The translations under genes were made by a program, and so were the position numbers. Below the pieces are notes generated by a model that had not been told where the DNA came from, made no database searches, and saw nothing but the letters and a program-made list of their open reading frames with translations. From contig JXTB01000298.1 in NCBI GenBank assembly GCA_002914805.1, forward strand, positions 81,277 to 145,276: a stretch of 64,000 bases of DNA, in the 5' to 3' direction. This document shows, piece by piece, positions 60,929 to 64,000 of the stretch. Numbering within the stretch: the first letter of the stretch is position 1; each line of letters begins with the position of its first letter. This DNA comes from Parasponia andersonii. Lineage: Eukaryota; Streptophyta; Magnoliopsida; Rosales; Cannabaceae.

Positions 60929-63900
60929 CTATCTTCTCTTATTTGGTACTAATATATTATATATGTACAGCTTAGCTAGAACCCTGAAAGAAGGAAGAAG
61001 AAGAGAAACCGATACGATCCCTACTAGTATTGTATTACTATTTATCTTTAGCTAAGAAGAAATTCCCTTATTCCCATATATATCGGTTTCTAGCTAATTG
61101 GGTTACCATATTCTTTTTCCTTTCTTTTTTTTTTTTTTTCTCTTTTCTTTTCAAAATAAAAATGAAAATCTGTCAAGATACGGAATCATATATTCGAGCT
61201 CCTAAAATCAAGAACACCCAAAACGGAAACTTAAAAAAAAAAAAAAAAGAAAGAAAAAAAGAAAAAAGAAAAAGGAAACTACTTACTATAGGAGATTATT
61301 CCACCAAGGGTCGAGGTTCTTCACAAGAATAATAATAATAATATTACTTATAGGATATCAGAATTAAGCTGGAAAGATAAGTGACTTTGTGAGGATGCAT
61401 GAGTGACATGAGCTATACGTCTTATAATAGGAGCCGTGGAATGAATAAAAACATAGCAGTAGTAGTGATTCAAAGAGGGTGGACTGTTGAATATTTATGA
61501 ATACCAATATGAATATGAATATGAGATAGCAGATTTAATTCTTGTGAATTAGATGTTGATGAATATGATGATCACATTCACATATATCAAAACTTGACTC
61601 TCTCCTTCCTCATTTTTCTTTGCCTCTTATTCTGTTCTTTCAGAATCTCCGACTTCCATAAGTAACACCAAACCCAACTCAACTACTTTTCTTTTCACTC
61701 TTTTAACTATAACAATAATTTTTTAAATTTAAAAATTAAGAATTCTAGCTACTGTGCCACTCGCCCCACTCAGCAACCATTTTACATTTTTTTTTTTTTT
61801 GACGAAACAACCATTTTAAAATCTACATTAAGAACTATTTCTCCTTTTTTTTTTTCACCTTTTCTTTATCTTTTTCTTTTCTTTTTCCTTTTTGTGTGAG
61901 AGAAGTCAGTTAGTCCGTAATTATCTTTTTATTTATTTCTTCTTTAATTTTGTTCAAAATTATAATTAAATTTATTCTCTCTCTAGCGATCCTCCCCCCC
62001 CCCCCTCCCCCACCAAAAAAATCAAGTCTATAAAGAGAATATACCTGAACTTAGAGATAAAAATTTAATTTCGAGATTTTTTTGAGGCAATTTAATTTCA
62101 CGATTTTAACAGTGGTGTGAAAAGGAAGAGACAGGACACTTTGATTTTCTTAATTGATTGTATGTAATTAATATTAATATCTTTATATGATCTTCTTGAG
62201 TACTCATCCAAATCAATTTAAAGACATTTTTTTTTTTGAATATTTTGTTAACTGAAAAGATATTATGCAATGTATAAGTTTTTTGAATTTACTTTCGAAA
62301 TGCAAGCCTTTATCCCTATTTCTTCCCTTGACTTATTATCACTTCAAATGCCAATGTATAAACATGTTAATGTGGCCAAATCTTTAATATATATGGGATA
62401 TTCAAAAAATCTGCTTTTAAAAAAAGAGATACAAATGTTTCACATATGTCTGTATTTCAACGCGGTCTTTTAAATAAATGCACCTTCTTAGGGAAAGATT
62501 AGCGGCATAATTTTTTTTTCCTAATTCTGTTTTTCCAACCGAGAAATAAATATTACATAATTATAAATAAATTATAGAGTTGTAGTGGCTTAGTGGGATT
62601 TTATGCGGAATAATGAAAATTGAATCCAAATTAAGAGTCATAATTATATGAGACATGCCCAATAGAACAAATTGACTGCGCATTTAGTTACTCATGCATT
62701 TATCCAATTTTATAGCTATATTAATAACTCTCCGTTATCCCATAAAGTAATGAGAATCATTCAAATGTGTCTCCATTATAAATCAAAAGTAATTTAATGC
62801 AAACGTTAGAAGATACAATTTTTCTTTTAGCTTATAATCAAGAAGACTCAAGTTTCTTTATATGGACACCCTCTCCATGATGGATGATAACCTAGCAAAG
62901 CCCATGCATTACTCCAAAAAAATTTAAAATATTTTGGTAATGTGAACTCCATTCCACCAAATGATCACTCACAATTTTAGATAATATAAATATATATGTC
63001 CCATGGAACAATTAAAACAATCTTTGTTTTTCTCTCCTCAAATGTACCTTAGATTACGTATTGTCAAATGGAAAGATAGCCCAATATTATTTGGATAGTT
63101 TTGCATGCATTTGTATCCTGTATGTTTTCATATCAATGACTAATTAGTCTATTGATTACATGGCCGATATATAAGATAAGACAGAGTTTGAGAGCCAAGA
63201 AGGTGAAAAGGAGAAGACGACTTTTGGAGTGCTAAGAATAAGTCATTACCAATGTGATTAAAGATATTGACTAATAATAATAAGTGATAAAGAAAAGTGG
63301 TTTTTGTTACTATGGTATCACGATGCCTCGACGGTTCAATTGGGTGATGCATTAACTCTATACAATTCCAAAATACCCGCTTTTTTTTTTTTTTTTAATT
63401 GGCCTTTCACCTTTTTGCCGTCTGTCTTTAGTAGCATTCAGTACAAAAACTATAAACATAACAAGCTCCCTTAGGGTATAATATATAAATAAACAATCAA
63501 ATATCGCTAATGAAAGAGCTTATGATCTTAAGCTAAATTTTACAAAATACAACATATCATTTGATAATAAACTTTAAAAGTCGCCTTCATGACGTATACA
63601 AGTTGAGTTGTTAAAGTCTCGGGGATAGTTACTTTTTTGTAAAACACAAGAGTTAAGATACATGCATAATCAATTCTTTTCACAATATGGTGGATATTCG
63701 ATGCTTACAAAATTACTGCCTTAATTTGACAATTGGTGTGTTAATTCTACTTATTGCTTGTTCAAGGATCAATATCTTATTAAAACCAAAAATAAAGAAG
63801 TTAATTCCTTAATATTACAGTTCTAGTTCTACTAATATGTTGATATGGAATTTTAAATTTTATCCACTTATTAATATGTGGAATAACTACGGAGTGTAGA

Positions 63901-64000
63901 ATGAAAGAGGTTATCTTCATATGCCAGCTACTTGCCTTGCTTAAGCCTACGGCCTTTAACCATGTTCAAGCAGCACTATACGGATGGTTCTAAGCAAATA
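60926..64000. other. C2H2 promoter side and intergenic, no gene seen
   Basis: The first few hundred bases should be the promoter and 5' UTR of the zinc-finger gene. Beyond that the sequence is AT-rich with poly-T, poly-A and a C-run near 61993. ORFs are at most 100 aa and low-complexity. I recognise no gene or mobile element up to the window end. Confidence 0.5.

Overview
This is a stretch of nuclear DNA from a flowering plant. The genes carry many GT-AG introns, the intergenic DNA is AT-rich and full of (TA)n, (CT)n, (GA)n and (AAT)n microsatellites, and there are LTR remnants and short terminal-inverted-repeat elements. The encoded families (CLC-f, HAPLESS 8-like, PRA1.G, TIR-NB-TPR, WIP/KASH, EAR-type C2H2 finger) are those of a eudicot. 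A rosid is likely; closer placement would be guesswork. Single N bases (37374, 59467) and one 15-N run (27268-27282) mark a draft assembly.

Layout: (1) 1-4.5 kb is intergenic, with a hAT-like non-autonomous element and a foldback repeat. (2) 4.5-8.1 kb, minus strand, is a seven-exon CLC-f type chloride channel/transporter. (3) 8.1-27.6 kb is a long repeat-rich interval with no convincing gene. It holds a probable solo Copia LTR, a 2.7-kb inverted-repeat element with a Gypsy-type LTR nested inside it, another inverted-repeat element and several short tandem duplications. (4) 27.6-33.4 kb, plus strand, is a three-exon HAPLESS 8-like gene (1465 aa). (5) 36.8-37.4 kb, plus strand, is an intronless PRA1 gene whose 3' end is blurred by an N and a poly-A run. 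(6) 38.0-41.1 kb, minus strand, is an intronless TIR-NB-ARC-TPR (XTNX/TNP) gene of 1009 aa. (7) 46.0-48.7 kb, plus strand, is a two-exon WPP-domain-interacting protein with a KASH tail. (8) 49.9-56.1 kb is a tandem LTR element with three LTRs, flanked on both sides by ATCTT. (9) 59.4-60.9 kb, minus strand, is a three-finger C2H2 factor whose DLN-type EAR motif has been pushed out of frame at an N. (10) 60.9-64 kb has no recognisable gene.

The six host genes do not form a pathway. From memory, their order matches a conserved neighbourhood split between two Arabidopsis segments: At5g56200-At5g56250 (C2H2 finger, WIP2, TIR-NB, PRA1.G2, HAP8) and At1g55620-At1g55640 (CLC-f, PRA1.G1). If so, the window preserves the undivided ancestral block, expanded by transposons in its spacers. 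The most unusual structures are the three-LTR array carrying an intron-containing, pol-less gene, the degenerate copy of a CLC-f exon end inside the following intron, and the hidden EAR motif of the zinc-finger gene. I did not find a clearly new multi-gene system.
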